This document shows positions 32,301 through 45,200 of a DNA stretch of 64,000 bases, piece after piece; the stretch's first letter is position 1; each line of letters begins with the position of its first letter. The stretch comes from Tyto alba (lineage: Eukaryota; Chordata; Aves; Strigiformes; Tytonidae), in the NCBI RefSeq assembly GCF_018691265.1, contig NW_024881283.1:3259731-3323730 (forward strand), in the 5' to 3' direction. Both the position numbers and the translations under genes were made by a program. The notes beneath the pieces were generated by a model. The model was not told where the DNA came from. It was given only the letters and a program-made list of their open reading frames with translations, and searched no databases.

Positions 32301-35300
32301 TCTCTGGGCAACCTGTTCTTATGTCTCACTGCATAGAACAATCTTCGTATCAACAAGTGGAGAGCTGCAGAAGTGTCCCTGGTCCATGCATGGTGTGCCT
32401 CTTTGCATGTAAAGTGTGTGATGGGGCTATTGCCAACTGATATGCCCATGTATAATGAGCTTACTGAACTTTAGTTCAAAGAGAAGGTCAAAGTTTCTCA
32501 GAAATTAAGAACTGAGAAAAGGTATTTTTCTCAAATATATAGGCTTGGATCCAGAGGTGTATTTTCTGTGACATTTCTTTAAGAATTTCAGTGTTCATTT
32601 TTTGGTGGCTGGGTTACCTGGAACAGCAGAATCCTTGCTCACCCGTCTGCATTGCCCCATGCACCACAGGAAGCATCACCCTAGACTTACTCTGCTGACA
32701 GATCTGCAGGAGAAATTTGAGTTTAATCAGTGCATGCAGGAAAGAAACAAAGTATTTGGAGAACTGTAGTCTCCCACCTGAGTTAGTGGTGTAAATGTCA
32801 AGAACTGACAGGAAAATGTGCTGGCTGACAGAGGAACATGCCTGCCAAGTTGGTGTTGGGATATGGTCTACCCCTGTATGTGGGAAGTGGGTGGATAACC
32901 TTTTGATTGGTTGCTGAATTCTCAGTTCTGCGAATCAATAAACTGGGGCTCTCTTAGCTTTAGGCTGATAGAATGCCACAGGGAAATGCTTTGAAGCCTG
33001 TGTGACAAAATAAAAAAAAATGCATGGAACTGTGTATTGAAGAAATCAAACACCAAAATACAGACTGTGGAACAGCCAACAGAAGGAAAAAGGCACTAGC
33101 TGTAGCCAATAACAAAGTAAATCAGCAGCATGCTGCTGTTTAGGACCGGAAGTAACCTTTTTCCTGTGAACTAGAAAGTGCCATCTGTAGCGTTCAGGAA
33201 ATAATTATTTTGCATTCTTTTTCACTCATGCAATTTCTGTTGCCACTCTGTGACTGGTTTTGAATGTTATTCTAGGAAAGATGCAGATAAACTGGAGAGT
33301 CCATACAGCAGCAGCAAAAATAAGAGGTCTGAAAAAAAAAGAAAAAAAGCCACATGGGGAAGGTTTGAAAGAACTTTCTCTTTCTCTGGAAGAGGAAGGT
33401 GGAGAATGTTTGCTTTCCGGCCCATTTAAGGTTGCCTTGTCTCTGCTGGAGAGAGTACAGGAAGGAGTTTTCTTAACTTTCAGTAAAGGAGCCTACCCAC
33501 TCTTTAAAATAGTTTTATATTTGAACAGCCTTAGTGATACTGGAGAACTTATTGGGAAACATTGTTGAGTAAAAGATAAACTTAGGTTGAGGATGATCTT
33601 TGTAGGTCTGTTTCTTTTTATGACTAAGGTTACAGAACTTGGATGACCAAGGGGTTCATATCAGCCCCAGGCACTGTAGCTGAAGGGTGTTTATATTGTT
33701 TCGTGCATCCCAAGCTGCAGCTTTTCTTAAATAGCCTACTACAGGGATTGTATTTGATTTAGAAACATTTACTGGTGCATACTTCTGCTTGTTGTCAGCT
33801 GATTTATCTGTATTTAGAAGAATGTCATCCCCTGTGATTCCATCTGAGACTATTTCGTTCCTCTCACAAAAGTCTGAAATATTAATCTTTTACAATGATC
33901 ACAGCACGACCCTTTCTCTTGTAGTTGTCAATATTGGTTCATCCAGACAAAAATCAAGATGATGCAGATAGAGCCCAGAAGGCATTTGAAGGTAATGCAC
34001 TCACTGCTATTTTTCTGTAGCTGATTTAAATGTTTATTAGAGCTGGAGGCCCCACCGACCGACAGAAGAATTGCTGTAGAGGCGCTTTAGATGAGGGAGA
34101 AGCAGATGTGTGGGGTGGCATTTCAGCAGAAAATTTCACTAGGTGGCAGTAATTGCATTGTCAGTTTGCAATGGGAACAAACATGTCTGTGGGGTTTCAG
34201 GGTTGTTCAAGCAAAACTGTTTAATCTGTGCCTTAAATTTTATTCAAAGACCATATGACAGAAGTAATGTGATTGTTTTAGGTGTATGCATTACGGTGAG
34301 GCATCATGCACCTTAAACTTACCTCATGCCCTACAGCTAACTCACTTGGTAGGACTGCTATCTCCAAAAGGTATCTGACAGTTTCTGCCATTACTGTACC
34401 CCAAAACTCATTTGACTAATCATGATATCACTTGCTTAGAGGTATTTAAAAAAACAAACAAACAAAAAACAACTAAACAAAACCATACAAATTATAGGAA
34501 GCAAAATCTGTATGGTCAACAAGTAGCAGTCTTGTGATGCCTTGTGTATGTGACTACTGGTGCTATTAATGTTAATGCTTTTTGTTAGCTGTAGATAAAG
34601 CGTACAAGTTGCTGCTAGATCAGGAGCAAAAGAAGAGGGCCTTGGATGTGATACAGGCAGGAAAAGAATATGTGGAACACACTGTAAGTATTCCATAGGA
34701 ATGTCCAGGGGTGGGAATGAGTTCTCTGTAATTCGCTTTTTGGTACACCTGCTGCATGTTTAAGTCATTAAAAAGTGAGCTGAGCAAACCTCATAATGAA
34801 GCTGTGCAAGTAGACTCTGGGCTCTTCATGGCATGAACAAATGTGCTTTGTCCAAGACTGCTGTTGAGCTCCGTACAAGATAATTTGGTGAAACTCAGTA
34901 CTTGAAATAATTAGGTCAGACCACGTGATCTGACCTAAATATTTTTTTTTCAAGTTTGTGAATGAATTATGCAGTTCAGATGCATGTAGGTGGAAGAAAA
35001 TAGGTGGTGACAGCAGGAGACTGGGAGGTTTGGGGGAAAATGACCTCTAAGATAAGAAAGGGAGCTTGGATTGCGTTGGCCAAGAAATTAGTTGAGTGAT
35101 GTGGGTGGACTAAAACACAACGAGCTTGAGAAAGCAGGTAATATGGGAGAACTCAGAACCAAAGAACACTTTATGTTCAGCTTGTTGTTGTTGTTTGTCT
35201 TTTGAATATTACAAAGCAAAATAAACTTCCTGCTGGTTTGGACGTTGTATATGAGATATTAATATATCTTAAAGACAAACAAGGAAAAAAAAGGGGTTGT

Positions 35301-38300
35301 GTTGAATGAATAGTATCTAACATAGTATTTCTAATTTACTACAGCTCATGTGTTAGTGCTCCTGTATGTGTTTATCTGGACCTAGGACCAGGAGGTTTTG
35401 GCCTAAAATAAAACATTGATCCAAATCAAGAATTTACTGTCATCCAGAGTTCTTCCCGCACAGTGTAATAGGAATGTAGAACTACTTGAATACAATTATG
35501 TAAGCCCTATAAAACTTTTTAGGCTTTTATTTTTGTTCTTAATCTTTAGGTGAAAGAAAAAAAGAAGCAGTTGAAGAAGGATGGAAAACCTCCCACTGTA
35601 GAAGAGGATGATCCTGAAGTTGTAAGTCATATACTGTTCAGAGAAACTGGGGAGTACAGAATGTGTTTCAAGTAATTAAGAGTCAAAACCAGTATGGAAG
35701 TATTTATTAGACTTGTTAGAGTGTTGTAAATACTTGCGTTTACAGAAGAACAAATTCTGATAAGCCACTGTAAGGTATCATGTGTTGGGCAATACCCGTA
35801 TATATTAGAAAATAGTTTAACTGTAGTGTAAAGAGTAAATATATCGTGAGATTATATAGATCAAAATACCCAATTATTTTCTTGGAGCAAGCCTTCATTG
35901 CTTGCACATCATGCAGCCTTTTTTGAATTGAATTTCGTGTTGTATTCTGAATGCTGGAACTGTGATGTTCTTGCTGCCAGCAGAGGCATATATGGAACCC
36001 ACTGCAACATGTCTAAAATGTGCTCTTAGTGACATTTCGTAGTAAGAGCTGTTTCAGATGTTTCTTCCATACCGCTCTTGAGGATAGATGTGCTCTTCTG
36101 CAACAAATCACTTTTACTTAAAAAGGCAAGACATAACTTAATTACCTGGTTTCTAATCTGAAGAAGCCAAGTGACATTAGAGGCTTTAACAGAATGATAG
36201 ATGATTATCAAACACTGACATCACCTTTTTTTTTTTTCCTACAGAGTGATTTTTTTCCTCTTGATATCACCACAGTAACCCCATAACAATCTTACTGTCC
36301 CTTGATTTTCAGAAGTCTCTTGCTGTTCTTTAATAATGAAGTTTTTAACTATACTGATAATTCCTACTAGAAAGCCAGTGCTAGACTTTTACAACACATC
36401 AGGATAATCTGTTGGGAAATTACTAACAGTGACTGTTTTGCCTCTTCTTGTCAAATATAACATTGCAAGACTTAACAGAGGAATAGGAGAGCTTGAAATG
36501 AACAGTTCTGTTTAGGTATAGCTTTGTGAATACAAATGAAAACAAGACTAATATGAGGCTAGTAAGTAGTTGTTTCCTGGTGGCAAGGCCAGCATTTAAT
36601 CAGCAGTGTTTTATAGCTTTTTGTATGCCACCGCTACTGACTTACTGTCAAGACAGGATACGGGGTTATGTGGGCAGACATGTGCTTTGCATTTTTTTTT
36701 TTTTATGCTTCTAACATTCTAATGTAAACCAGACTTTCCTAACTCTGTTAATGGACATTATTTTAAGACTGGATTTGTGTTTTACAGTTCAAACAAGCTG
36801 TATACAAACAGACGATGAAGCTCTTTGCAGAACTGGAAATTAAGAGGAAAGAAAGAGAAGCAAAAGAAATGCATGAAAGGTATGAGCAGAATTCTTGTGC
36901 AGTTCAGGTGCTTCTTCCCCCGTCATGCCCCCTCAGAGAAGATAAGGAATCAGAGTCTTACAAAAGTCTAAGTTGGAACGGACCTCTGGAGATCATCTGG
37001 TCCAACCTCCTGCTGAAATCTGGGCCTTGGATTAGATTAACAAGGGTCTTGTCAAGCTGACTTTCAGTGATGTAGATTCCACCAGTTCTCTGGGCAACGT
37101 GTGGTTTGTAGAACTCTGCTTGAGAAATGCGAACAGGAAACGTCCTCCCGTATTTAAAGCTTTGATATATTTGGTGTGCTTATACAGTGTTATGTGCGTA
37201 CGTGGAGGCCAGCCAAAACAGTGAAATGGTGACACATTTTTGTATGTTGTTAGCATGCAAAGAAATTAATTAAGTGCCAGAAATACCCCATGGCATGTGT
37301 GATCCTGAACTATTTTAGATGCTCACTGAGTACTCACTGTGGATGCACTTCATAGAACAAGGTTTCTGAACTGTTCAGTGAGGGCAGTCTGGGAGGTGGT
37401 TGTAAGGCACTACTTTTGATTACAGATGAGGAGTGAAAAAATATAAATTCTTACCTTGAATGCTCAAGTGTTTATTAACTTCTCAAAATGCCTACTCTCA
37501 ACAGTTTGAGAGACTTATCACTAGAGTTATAGAGGAGTCCAACTTGTTTTGCCAAGCAAGAGAAGCTGACTTGCTAATTAAATATGCGCATACAGTGGTG
37601 CCAAACCATATTTTCTGCTGGCTGCTCTTCCAGATCTGAAATAAAATGCTATTTGATCTGTTTTAGATGTGTGTATTTCTCTCTTCTAGTAAGTACTTTA
37701 ATCTGCAAAGAAATCAGAAGAGCTTTCTGAGATGTTTTGAAAGTATTACTGTGTTTCTTTAAAGTAGATGCTTGTGGGTTTATAACTTCTTTGTGGCTTC
37801 CCTTCCAGGAAGAGGCAGAGGGAAGAGGAAATTGAGGCACAAGAGAAAGCTAAACGGGAACGAGAATGGCAGAAGAACTTTGAGGTAATCGGCAGCTTAA
37901 TTTACAGGATGGGCCTCAGCAATTCTTGGCCATGCTGCAGGGAATGTCCCTGGAGAGAAGAGACTTTTTGTCTGCAGGTGCTGTAAGATAATTTAAGTAC
38001 ACAGTTAGTAAAAGATCCTGTACAAGCCTGGGTTTTGTCCTTGTTTGAGGAGAAGAGCCCACCAATGGGGCTTTGGTATCACTTTTCAGAAACAGGTCTG
38101 GTAGATGAAGGTGTAGGATTTTTCAGCTCTGTCAGCAGTTCATTCTTGTTCCTAGTCAGAAATCTGAATTGCTGCTTAGCCCAGGTCACTGGTGACCAGT
38201 AAAACTTAATCTGGCAGCTGTTCAAACACAAGTGTGGACTGTTGTTTGTACTTTTCATTCTGATCGCTAACACTTAGAGAATCTGTCTCCCCCATGAATA

Positions 38301-41300
38301 TCAGAGACCTGAAGAACAGTCACTTCCCTTTGACCCTTCCACCCTGTATTCAGGGTTTAGGTGTATCAAAAGTAGCTTTGTGGTGGTTGTGCTGCTGTTC
38401 TAGAGTTCAAACCTACAGTCTGCCAAAATACTTGATTGAGCCTGTAACTCTTCCCTCACTGCACATCAGAGGTGAAGTCTTGTGATATGTGAGGGGTGGT
38501 GGGCAGGAAAGAAGTCACTAATGGTGTGCAAGGCCTCGTGAAAACATGAGCTAGATTGTTCATTTAATCAAAAGATGGATCCCAGTCTGTGCTCAAGAGG
38601 ACTTTAAAAAAGAGAGTGTCTGGGAGAGAAGTGTATGAGCTAAACTGGCATCCTGTGGAAAGTGGACTAGGATGTTTCTGGAGACTCGGTGTGAGTTTGT
38701 GTTCGTGTGCTGTATAAGATGGATGTAGGAAGCCTGATACTCTGGAAAACTTGTGTAATGCTGTGTTGAATGCGGTATGGGTTTTGTCATGTAATGCCAG
38801 AGAGATGAGTATGTTACTGGTCTTGCTGCTGACAGAAGTTCTGTGTTCTCACGCCAGAATGGCCACGGAAGTTGGGTGTCACTGCTGTAGGGATGTAGTA
38901 AAGCTGAGGAAACGTGAGCAAGTATTACAAGCAAATAATGTAAGGATGGACCAAACAAAGGGAGCTGCAGAAGTACTGATATTGCAGCTCTGAATACCTG
39001 CATGTCCTCAACTACTCCTGGACAGCTGAACCTCTGCACTTGCAGGTGTCTTCTCCAGCCTTGCTGGTGACCATTTAATCTATGTGAAAAGCTAGGTGTT
39101 AATGTCCAAAATAGATTACTGGAATACACAAGAATAAGAAGCTTATTTCTGCTACTGACTATCATTAAGAGAGCGTGATTGGATACAAAATAAAACATAA
39201 ATTCTTGCCTGCTCCTGTATGTGTACTAATTCAGTGGCTGCCTTTAAAATATATCCAAAAGGAGTATGTATGTTGCTGTTTTGAATTATATTTCAACTGT
39301 AAGGGAAAGAAAAACTTAAGTTGATATTCTGCAATTGTGGTTCTGTCTCGGTGTCAAAAAAAAAAAAAAAGCCAGATGCAACACGAAAATCCCAACCTAT
39401 AAAGGCGCTTGTGTTGTACCTCTGCACTGCTCTTCTGGACTTTCCTGCTCCTGATGATTTCAGACTTTGTCTGCATACTGCATCCTAGTTCTGATCCTGT
39501 CTCTTTACCCTATGTACCTTTAGGTTTTGTCCCTCCTGTATGTTCTGCAATATTTCTGAATCCTCATAGGAGTATCTGTGCCATCCAAGTGGTTGCCTGC
39601 TGTTTCTAGAAGCTATTCATGGGCTGCTTTCAGAGCTGAATTATATCTTGCGATATTTTAGAAGGAGCAGGTCGGAACATCTACTTTCTCCCGCCCCACC
39701 CTCAAAATTCAATTTCTTAGTAATTTCAAGAGTAGCTTCTACCAACAAACTGTAAGAAACCAGAAGATTAGAATAGAAGTTGGCATACAGCCTTATACCT
39801 AGCAAAAGTGTGATCACAGAATGGTTGATATTGAAAGGGACCTCTGTGTCCATCTGGTCCGACTCCTCTGCTCAAGCAGAGCCATCTAGAGCTAGTTGCC
39901 CATGATCATGTCCAGATGGCTTTTGAATATCCTCAACGATAGAGACTCCACAACCTCTCTGGACAACCTGTTCCAGTGCTTGATCACCCTCAATGAAAAC
40001 ATGTTTCCAGATGTTCAGATGGAGCCTCCTGTGTTTCAGTTTGTGCCCATGGCCTCTGGTCCTGCATTGGACATAGATCCTGACTTAGTCCTTCCACCAT
40101 CCTTCAGATACTTGTACACATTGATGAGATCCCCCCTGAGCCTTGTCTTCTCCAGGCTGAACATTCCCAGCTCTCTCAGCCTTGTCTTGAATGAAGAATG
40201 CTCCAGTCCTTTAGTCATCTTTGTTGGACTCTCTCCACCATGTCCGTGTCCCTCTTGTACTGGGCAGCCCAGGACTGGACACAGCACTCCAGGTGTGGCC
40301 TCACCAGTGCTGAGCAGAGGGGAAGGATCCCCTCCCTCGCCCTGCTGGCAGCCCTTTGCCTAATGCAGCCCAGGACACCGTTCACCGTCTTTGCAGCAAG
40401 GGCACGTTGCTGGCTCACATTCAACCTGGTGTCCACCAGGATGCCCAGGTTGTTTTCTGCCAAGCTGTTTTCCAGCCAGGCAGCCCCCAGCATGTGCCGG
40501 TACCTGGGGTTATTCCTTCCCAGAGGCAGGGCTTTGCACTTCTTGTTTAACTGTCAGCCCGTTCCTCCAGCCTGCCAAGGTCCCTCTGGATGGCAGCATG
40601 ACCCTCCGGCCTATCAGCCTCTCCTCCCAGTTTTGTGTCATCTGCAAACTTGCCGAGGGTGCACTCTGTCCCAGATCACTGCAAGTGCTTGGCCTTTCCC
40701 CATCCTGCCATGGAGAAGGAGAGTGAAGCAGACAGTTATTATAGCCAGAGCCTGTGTGCAGCACCTGTATTGCAGGCACAGTTACGGTCAGATGGACCTT
40801 GAGTGTATGGATCCCACACTGTGAAATGGATCATCCCTGGGCTTGTTCTGTGTTACTGTGTGAAACCTTCAGCCTGTAGGGATCATAGGTTGGCTTTGTA
40901 GGGAGTAATTTTTGCTTGTTTGTTTGTTCTTTCCAGGAGGGGTTTCTGCTACTCTGCTGGTAGGCCAGGGAGAGGAGAAAAGAGTGCACCAGAGACCTTT
41001 TCTCATTGTGCCTTTGTGATGGAGCTTGGGGCAAGAGACATGAAAGAGGACAGCAGTATGTTTCTTTTCTCTCTTTTCCATGCCTCCAAGCTGCGGCACA
41101 AGGAGAGCCATCTCAAGGATGTGAGACAGAGTAAGGAAATGTCAGGTTCTGGGCTGAAAGATTAGGAGGAACATCCATTGGAGATGAGATTTCTTCTTTC
41201 CTTTGCACATCAGAGGATTCGGTAGGCTCTAAGTCAGGACTTAACATCCCAAACTGCCTGCTTCTGAAACAAGAAACCAGCATAGTGCTTACACTGGTTT

Positions 41301-41627
41301 TATTAATGTTTGTAAGCTCACCTGTAGTTCCCCTGTGCTGTGTCTGTTGCTCTGGCTCTTCACAGTGTCTGTATGTGCTGACTGCCAGGGTATTACATGC
41401 TGGATAAGGGGAAAATTGCTATTGATCTCTTGAAACGGGTATGTTCTGCCTGTTCTCTGGCTCTTGCACTTCTTAACTCTCAGTTTCCTCTCTGTTGTTC
41501 CCAGGAAAGTCGGGATGGTCGTGTGGACAGCTGGAGAAATTTCCAAGCAAATACAAAGGGGAAGAAAGAAAAGAAGAACAGGACCTTCCTGAGACCTCCC
41601 AAAGTAAAAATGGAGCAGCGTGAATGA
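29267..41627 (+). CDS. DNAJC8: DnaJ homolog subfamily C member 8
   Basis: DNAJC8 is a nuclear J-domain protein found with spliceosomes and SR-protein kinase; its J domain stimulates Hsp70 ATPase. Nine coding exons join in frame to 251 residues (human about 253): 29267-29338, 30440-30541, 31963-32019, 33925-33991, 34589-34683, 35550-35621, 36788-36879, 37809-37884, 41505-41627. The J domain spans roughly residues 53-124 (NPFEVLQMDP to EYVEH) with an intact HPD motif in [11 protein letters not shown]. After it comes a long Lys/Glu/Arg-rich helix (about 132-210) and a basic C-terminal tail, [11 protein letters not shown]. All junctions are GT-AG and phase-consistent. The start has a good context (gcgATGg). 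The neighbour ATP5IF1 is divergent and PTAFR follows on the same strand, as in human. No truncation or internal stop. Confidence 0.97.
30440..30541 (+). CDS. DNAJC8: DNAJC8 exon 2
   Basis: 34 codons, [16 protein letters not shown] to YFNLNPFE. The acceptor is tgttcttcag and the donor GAG|gttagt. Confidence 0.95.
31963..32019 (+). CDS. DNAJC8: DNAJC8 exon 3
   Basis: 19 codons, [19 protein letters not shown], the start of the J domain. The acceptor is tctcttttag and the donor CAG|gtattt. Confidence 0.95.
32149..32425 (-). mobile_element. CR1 LINE 3' fragment in DNAJC8 intron 3
   Basis: The plus strand begins atcatagaatggtttgggtt and continues with ccagggagggggcagccaca and tgggcaacctgttc. This is the reverse complement of the CR1 3' end, including its terminal ATTCTATGAT motif. 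Non-coding and truncated at its 5' side. Confidence 0.88.
33925..33991 (+). CDS. DNAJC8: DNAJC8 exon 4 (HPD exon)
   Basis: 67 bases, [20 protein letters not shown] and onward to FE. It contains the HPD tripeptide required to stimulate Hsp70. The donor is GAAG|gtaatg, phase 1. Confidence 0.95.
34589..34683 (+). CDS. DNAJC8: DNAJC8 exon 5
   Basis: 95 bases, (A)[16 protein letters not shown] to EYVEHT, the end of the J domain. The acceptor is tttttgttag and the donor ACT|gtaagt. Confidence 0.95.
35550..35621 (+). CDS. DNAJC8: DNAJC8 exon 6
   Basis: 24 codons, [20 protein letters not shown] to PEV. The acceptor is taatctttag and the donor GTT|gtaagt. Confidence 0.95.
36788..36879 (+). CDS. DNAJC8: DNAJC8 exon 7
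   Basis: 92 bases, [20 protein letters not shown] to EMHE. The acceptor is gttttacag and the donor GAAAG|gtatga, phase 2. A CR1 fragment begins about 70 bases after the donor. Confidence 0.95.
36947..37110 (-). mobile_element. CR1 LINE 3' fragment in DNAJC8 intron 7
   Basis: The plus strand has cctctggagatcatctggtc, caacctcctgctgaaatc and ctctgggcaacgtg, typical of the reverse complement of CR1 3' regions. Short and diverged. Confidence 0.82.
37809..37884 (+). CDS. DNAJC8: DNAJC8 exon 8
   Basis: 76 bases, (R)[15 protein letters not shown] to EWQKNFE. The acceptor is cttcccttccag and the donor GAG|gtaatc. Confidence 0.95.
37885..41504 (+). other. DNAJC8: DNAJC8 intron 8 (about 3.6 kb)
   Basis: The longest DNAJC8 intron. 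Apart from the CR1 copy at 39813-40725 and an A run near 39356, I see no exon or RNA gene. A 201-codon minus-strand frame (38593-39198) has no family features. Confidence 0.7.
39813..40725 (-). mobile_element. CR1 LINE, 5'-truncated, with remnant of ORF2 C-terminus
   Basis: The minus strand encodes the end of a CR1 reverse-transcriptase protein. Pieces include [31 protein letters not shown] text ([20 protein letters not shown]) and, in another frame after a shift, [17 protein letters not shown]. It ends at 39813 in the usual CR1 3' sequence (plus strand atcacagaatggttga). Frameshifts and stops break the frame and the 5' part is missing, so the copy is dead. The plus-strand frames over it (39896-40363, 40198-40824) are antisense shadows. 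Confidence 0.93.
41505..41627 (+). CDS. DNAJC8: DNAJC8 exon 9 coding part
   Basis: 41 codons including [17 protein letters not shown] to VKMEQRE. The acceptor is tgttgttcccag. The 3' UTR follows. Confidence 0.96.
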   Translation, partial: ESRDGRVDSWRNFQANTKGKKEKKNRTFLRPPKVKMEQRE

Positions 41628-42268
41628 TCCTCACAGCACCGCCCAAGTGCAGCTCCTCAGTCCCCTCCCTGCTTTTAAGGACTCATTGGCACCTAGAGTA
41701 AGAATTGCTTTTTAGTAGACTGTTTGTTTCCAGTACAATTAATTATTGGTCAAAGTATTTTTTGTACTCTGTCCATTTGAACTAGGGCCATAGTACGAAC
41801 TCAGCCAGGAACCCACCACATGTAGAACACTTGGCTTAGGAGGGTCCCCGCCATTATTGCTGTCCTGTTTGTCTGCTGCCCTGTAACTTGATGTTTTGTA
41901 CTTCACAGAGATTGTGCTGTTTCACCACTTTTGTTTCTAGTTTGAGAGCTGAACAAAATACTGGAAATGTATCTGTACCTTTCCAGGTATCATCTTTCTC
42001 AGCAAGTTCAGCTTTGGAAAGGTCCGAACTGACTCTGGGAATCTGTTTCCAGCACTGTGCAGTGCAGCTGACCTGCAGTTAAAGTCCTGCAGCTCCTCGC
42101 TGACCTGAGGTGTGCTTAGAAAGGACCCTTCCCCAAGATCTGATTTCCAAACTAAAATCCCAGCTCTCAGGCTTAGACTTCTGTTAATCTCAGACCAGCT
42201 GGTCACTTCCTGTAAAGGAAAAATAACTTCTCTTGATTAATAGTTAAGTTGCGATGGTCTGTATGTAA

Positions 42269-42274
42269 AATAAA
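42269..42274 (+). terminator. DNAJC8: DNAJC8 polyadenylation signal
   Basis: AATAAA about 640 bases after the DNAJC8 stop, followed by a T-rich stretch and, further on, a GT-rich stretch (about 42334). It is the first canonical signal downstream of the coding region. Confidence 0.7.
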
Positions 42275-45200
42275 TTTTTACCCAACTTAACAGGGTTTTT
42301 ATTTCTTGGAATTATTCAAAGATACAATTAGAAGGGTGTGAGTTGAGTGCTGGCCACTGAAATGTTGCTGCTTTTCAGCATGAACACTTTCCCTGGTAAG
42401 GGTCTGCTGTCATCCCAAAGTCTGTTCTGACTTGAGTTTCAAGTGACAGTCCTGCAGTGTGGCACCAAGGAGGACAGGGAGAGGGTATCTTTTCCCTGGA
42501 TGCTGCCTGGGTGGATGCAAGTGTGCCAGAGTCTGAAAACTGAGCTTGTTGCTGTGCCTTTGGGGAGCATGGATGGTTTGGGAGGACTTGGGCACCTGTT
42601 AGGAGTGTAACTCCTCAGAGCTATGGGATGAGCTCAAACCCAGGAGTTTTGATTTTTAAAATCCTACTTTGTGTGTGTATTTCAAGTTTTCAAGAGACTC
42701 TCAACTGTTTAAAGGTGTTCAAAATGGACTGTACTACAGATTCACGTGTGGCTGGCAGACTCCTGGAGACCTTTACGCAAACTCTTCCCGTCTGTCCTGA
42801 TGGCCATCCCTGGACTTGGGTCCTCTGGGTACCAGCCTCCGTGGAGATACCACTTTTCTTCCTCCTCACTGCCACTAGCCAGCTAGCTCCTTTCACTTGG
42901 AGTTGCTGTCTTATGTGCCCTCATCTTCAAATGAGTGCAGTCCTTTGTGCTGCTCTTTGTGTCTTGGGCACTGGTGAGGCCTCTCTTCAGAAAGATTGAT
43001 TCTGCTGCCCCTGAAGAGATGCCTCCATCTCCTAGTGTCTCAGCTCTTTAAGTTTTGATTAATTGCCTTCTACTTCTGCCTGCTAGGGAGGAGTGACATG
43101 ATCGAGTTGTGTTACCAAACAAATTTTTACAGGAAAAGCAGCTCCCAAGGAAGTTAGTACTTTCTGACAGGACCTAGGACTTAAATGAATCTGCTGAAAG
43201 GTGGCTGGTGCTCTCCATTCACCTTCATTTCTTCTTTTCCTCTCATGCACTGGTCTATGTGGCCAGATGTAAGGTGAGACATCCTTCCCTAATAAAACCA
43301 AGGTATTTTGGGTTTTTTGTACATTTACCAGCTCTTGGAACAGTAGAATACAATTCCCATTTTCTGTGTAAACACAGGAGTACAGTTTATTTACCTTATT
43401 TGTCCTGGTAGGTATAACCTGCTAGATAGATAGCTTGAGCTGAATGTTGAGGGGCAAAACACAGCTTAAAAAATAACACATCAGTGATGTCTGGGTGGCA
43501 CACGAGAGCCAAACAATAACCAGCAGCAGTCTAAGGTGGGCTGGCAGGTCTGGGAGACACTGGACTGTGCAGCATTGCTCTGTTCAGGTGCTGAAATTCC
43601 TTTTTGTTCACAGAGCATGATCCTTCATTAACTGGGAGCATGTTGGTAGGACACCACTTCCTTGTCAAGGCAATGATAAGCCACATTTATTCTGGGGAAA
43701 ATGTCAGTTAACGTTTGCGGTGCTCTCTCAGATGCAATCTCTTCTGCTTCCTGGGTGTAAGAAACGAGCAGTGCTGGGCAGTAGCTCAGATGATTAGATT
43801 ATTTCTAAATGCAGTCTCTTGCCCAGAGGACATGCTGTCCCTCTAATTTGCCTGTCTCTTGTTCCTCTGGAGAAGTATTTCTAGATTAAGACGTCTGTCC
43901 CAGTCACTTTTGTCCCAAAGTCTTTCCTTTTGATATTAACATGCTGGTCTTTCTAGGAGCATTTCCTTTCAGATGGTATAATGTCTTTGCTGTCCTTTCA
44001 GATCTTTTCTTTACATCTTTTTCAGGCAGCTCAGGATGAGTCCTGTGAGAACTTTAAATGTTCATAAGACCCATGTTATGCTTCTGATTCTGCTCCTTAG
44101 AGATGTATATGTTTGTGAGAATATGACCGGTGGAGTGGCTTACCACTGGGTCTCCAGGAGTGCTGCCTGTGACCAAAGTCACCAAAGTACTAGTCCTACA
44201 GGCTTCTGTAGTTAGTAACTTTTTCCACTGTGTATGACTTGGTTGGGGCAGCAAAATGTGTAGCTTATAACAATACTGTTTCATTCTCAATTTAGCTGTT
44301 CCTGTTTCCTTTTCTTCCTGCCCTGCCTATGATATGCTTCTGTGTCTGAATATGCAGTATTTCTTCTGTCTTATCTACTCAGCCAAGTCCTGTGAAGCTT
44401 CCCATCTGCCAGGCAGGCTTTAGCAGCAGCGAAATACCTGTCCCTTTGGTAGATATTCCTCTGCTCCACTGGAGGGAACCTGGGAGGTTCATTTTGATCC
44501 TTGTATTCAGGCTTTGTAAAAGCAAACTGTTTTGAATTGCCTGGGTGGAAACAAGTGAATGCAAAACATGTACCCCCACAGATGCAGGCTGGACTGTTGC
44601 CTGGCCTCTGCAACCAATGCCAAGGTGGTGGAATGGACTGAATGAAATATTGTTTAATTTCAAGAGGTAGAGATGTTGTAGAGGGAGAGACCTCTAAGTC
44701 TCCTTCCTCCTTGTAGCTCTTCTTGAGTCAGTAGTCTTCATAGACTCATACTCAATATGCAGGACAAGAAAATACACCGGTGGGAGTAATTTTTTTTTCT
44801 TTTGGAAGGAGAAAAGGTTGCTATAGAAACACCTTTCAGTAGGGTCTTGACTTTGGTTTTCTGTGGAAATAACTTGTCCTCTGTGTTCAGTTCCCACAGA
44901 ATGTTCATGGGTGTATACCAGAGTCCAGCTCAATTCCTTGCTGCTTTCTGGGAGTCCAGAGATCACTCCTGACGCTCTTGGTTCCCTTCTGAGGCAGGGA
45001 GGTTGCCTTCCCCTTCATATGCAATTTGCAAGGGTGTATCCTGTTCAGCAATAGTGGCATGAGAAAGGACCTTTGCAAGTTACTGGGTTTCTTGTTTCTG
45101 AAGAAAACTGCAACAGAAGAAAACCAAAGGGAAACTGCAACAGAAACCTACTCAGTTGTGGATTAAAGAGGACAGGGTGTAGGACCTTCCTGTCTGGTGC

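Noticed and set aside
38593..39198. 201-codon minus-strand frame in DNAJC8 intron 8
   Set aside because: It has no recognisable family, is antisense to the gene and has no promoter or splice support.
40198..40824. 208-codon plus-strand frame and the 39896-40363 frame
   Set aside because: Both are antisense to the decayed CR1 reverse-transcriptase remnant, which explains the openness.
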